A stretch of 6,180 nucleotides of DNA from Bacilli bacterium (GTDB taxonomy: Bacteria; Bacillota_I; Bacilli_A; RF39; UBA660). Shown piece after piece: positions 5,531 through 6,180 of the stretch (the first letter of the stretch is position 1; each line of letters begins with the position of its first letter). Both the position numbers and the translations under genes were made by a program. The notes under the pieces were generated by a model. That model saw only the letters and a program-made list of their open reading frames with translations. It was not told the DNA's origin and made no database searches. Location: positions 1-6,180 of the forward strand of contig JAQVVC010000044.1 of assembly GCA_028699175.1 (NCBI GenBank), in the 5' to 3' direction.

Positions 5531-6091
5531 TTATTCTATAAGTCCAGCTTTTCCATTTATTACGATATTTAAATGGATTTCACTTCCTAATGCTTCATTT
5601 GGTAATTCGTAAATATTTGCATCTGCCACCCATATTCTCAATGAATACCACTTAGCTTTACCCGGTTCAAGCACTCCAGTATATATTTTATTTTGAGGTT
5701 GATTTCCCAATAAATTAGGTCCTTCTTCATTTAGGTTGTAACGAATATAATTATGAGAAAGTAGATTTCTATCTAATAAACTAGGATTATCATCTAAACT
5801 AATTGAATAAGTATATGGTACAGCACCAGTATTATCAATTGCAAAAGTATAAATATTATTAGATTCTAGCATCGCTAATTCATCTGACATAGGTTTTAAT
5901 TCCGTTAAATTTATTGCTGAACCACTAGTATATGTGATTTGTAAATCACCGACACTTAGTACCTGAGCTTTAATATCAGTTTTTACATCCATAAACAAAC
6001 CGTATGATGAACCTACAATAGTAATAACCAATATAAAAACAGTTGCAACTGATATAAACAATCTTTTTTTCAATTGACTTTTAATATACAT
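5531..6091 (-). CDS. TasA/camelysin-like protein with SipW-type signal segment
   Basis: The 186 residues begin with a basic stretch (KSQLKKR), a hydrophobic helix (11-31) and GSSYGLFMD, the end of a SipW-type signal sequence; cleavage near Gly31 is possible. The rest is a single beta-sandwich-like domain: GDLQITYTSGSAINLTELKPMSD, then YTFAIDNTGAVPYTYSISLDD (about 81-101), a loop region, LEPGKAKWYSLRIWVADA (141-158) and EIHLNIVINGKAGLIE at the end. 'NTG, then strand' and 'L-x-PG-x-x-x-x-Y-x-L-R-[IL]-W' are features I associate with TasA-like surface proteins of Firmicutes, some of which form matrix fibres. It is the first gene of the cluster and has AGGTGAT (6098-6104) 6 bases before its ATG. 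No LPXTG anchor is present, so it is either released after cleavage or kept by its N-terminal helix. The signal peptidase is not in the window. Confidence is good for the class, low for fibre formation. Confidence 0.7.
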   Translation of the reverse strand: MYIKSQLKKRLFISVATVFILVITIVGSSYGLFMDVKTDIKAQVLSVGDLQITYTSGSAINLTELKPMSDELAMLESNNIYTFAIDNTGAVPYTYSISLDDNPSLLDRNLLSHNYIRYNLNEEGPNLLGNQPQNKIYTGVLEPGKAKWYSLRIWVADANIYELPNEALGSEIHLNIVINGKAGLIE

Positions 6092-6121
6092 TATTATATC
6101 ACCTATACAATCTCTATTACA

Positions 6122-6170
6122 ATTCTATCATTAAAGAGCATAATAAAGCAACATTTTATTTGCTTTTCAA
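6122..6170 (-). promoter_or_regulatory. Candidate promoter region of the four-gene cluster
   Basis: Two overlapping options on the minus strand. One is TTGAAA (6165-6170) and TATTAT (6140-6145), good boxes but 19 bases apart. The other is TTGCTT (6146-6151) and TAGAAT (6122-6127), 18 bases apart, with a weak -35 but a leader of about 24 bases that suits the ribosome site. Either would drive the cluster; the upstream context is cut off, so transcription from further up is also possible. Confidence 0.4.
6145..6166. repeat. 7-bp inverted repeat upstream of the TasA-like gene
   Basis: AAAGCAA (6145-6151) and TTGCTTT (6160-6166) form a perfect 7-bp inverted repeat around an 8-base loop. It overlaps both -35/-10 options, so it could be an operator. 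It could also be the end of an upstream gene's terminator, but no T run follows on the minus strand, and only TTTTC in the plus direction. Function is not shown. Confidence 0.35.
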
Positions 6171-6180
6171 TAATTTCTTT

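Noticed and set aside
5214..5612. 132-residue plus-strand frame
   Set aside because: It lies antisense across two real minus-strand genes and their gap; Ser/Leu/Ile-rich composition is typical of an antisense shadow.
6156..6180. Possible tail of an upstream minus-strand gene ending KKLLKSK-stop
   Set aside because: Only seven codons are visible. Another frame stays open to 6103, so the true frame cannot be decided from this window.

Overview
The window is AT-rich (by eye around 30% GC or lower; not computed) and carries bacterial genes with Shine-Dalgarno sites, intrinsic terminators and the standard code. Every complete gene stops with TAA, and the tryptophan codons I checked are TGG, so this is not a TGA=Trp mycoplasma. 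A penicillin-binding-type D,D-carboxypeptidase, a lipoprotein and two proteins with SipW/TasA-type signal segments point to a walled, low-GC Firmicute. A gut Bacilli or Erysipelotrichia/RF39-like lineage is my inference; no marker here fixes the taxon.

Layout, left to right. (1) Bases 1-266, minus strand: the first 88 codons of an exported protein with a SipW/TasA-type signal segment, starting at GTG behind its own likely promoter (306-335). (2) 356-1483, minus: a D-alanyl-D-alanine carboxypeptidase. (3) 1527-2066, minus: a small acidic lipoprotein whose last codons form an intrinsic terminator. (4) 2146-3135, plus: trpS, the only plus-strand gene, divergent from the lipoprotein across a short AT-rich intergenic region. 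(5) 3132-6091, minus: a tight four-gene cluster with 15, 21 and 2 bases between genes. In transcription order it encodes a 186-aa TasA-like anchored or secreted protein, a 144-aa helical acidic protein with a GTG start, a 551-aa coiled-coil protein with a mid-length beta module, a near-perfect tandem repeat and one late hydrophobic segment, and an 89-aa small beta protein.

The housekeeping genes (trpS, carboxypeptidase) are ordinary. The four-gene cluster is the accessory part and the best candidate for something undescribed: a TasA-like surface protein made with three proteins I cannot assign. Its last gene meets trpS tail to tail, with the two TAA stop codons sharing the bases TTAA. Each converging gene appears to hold the other transcript's terminator inside its own coding end. 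The two SipW-type proteins, at opposite ends of the window, align over their signal and first beta strands and look like paralogues; their processing peptidase is not in the window.
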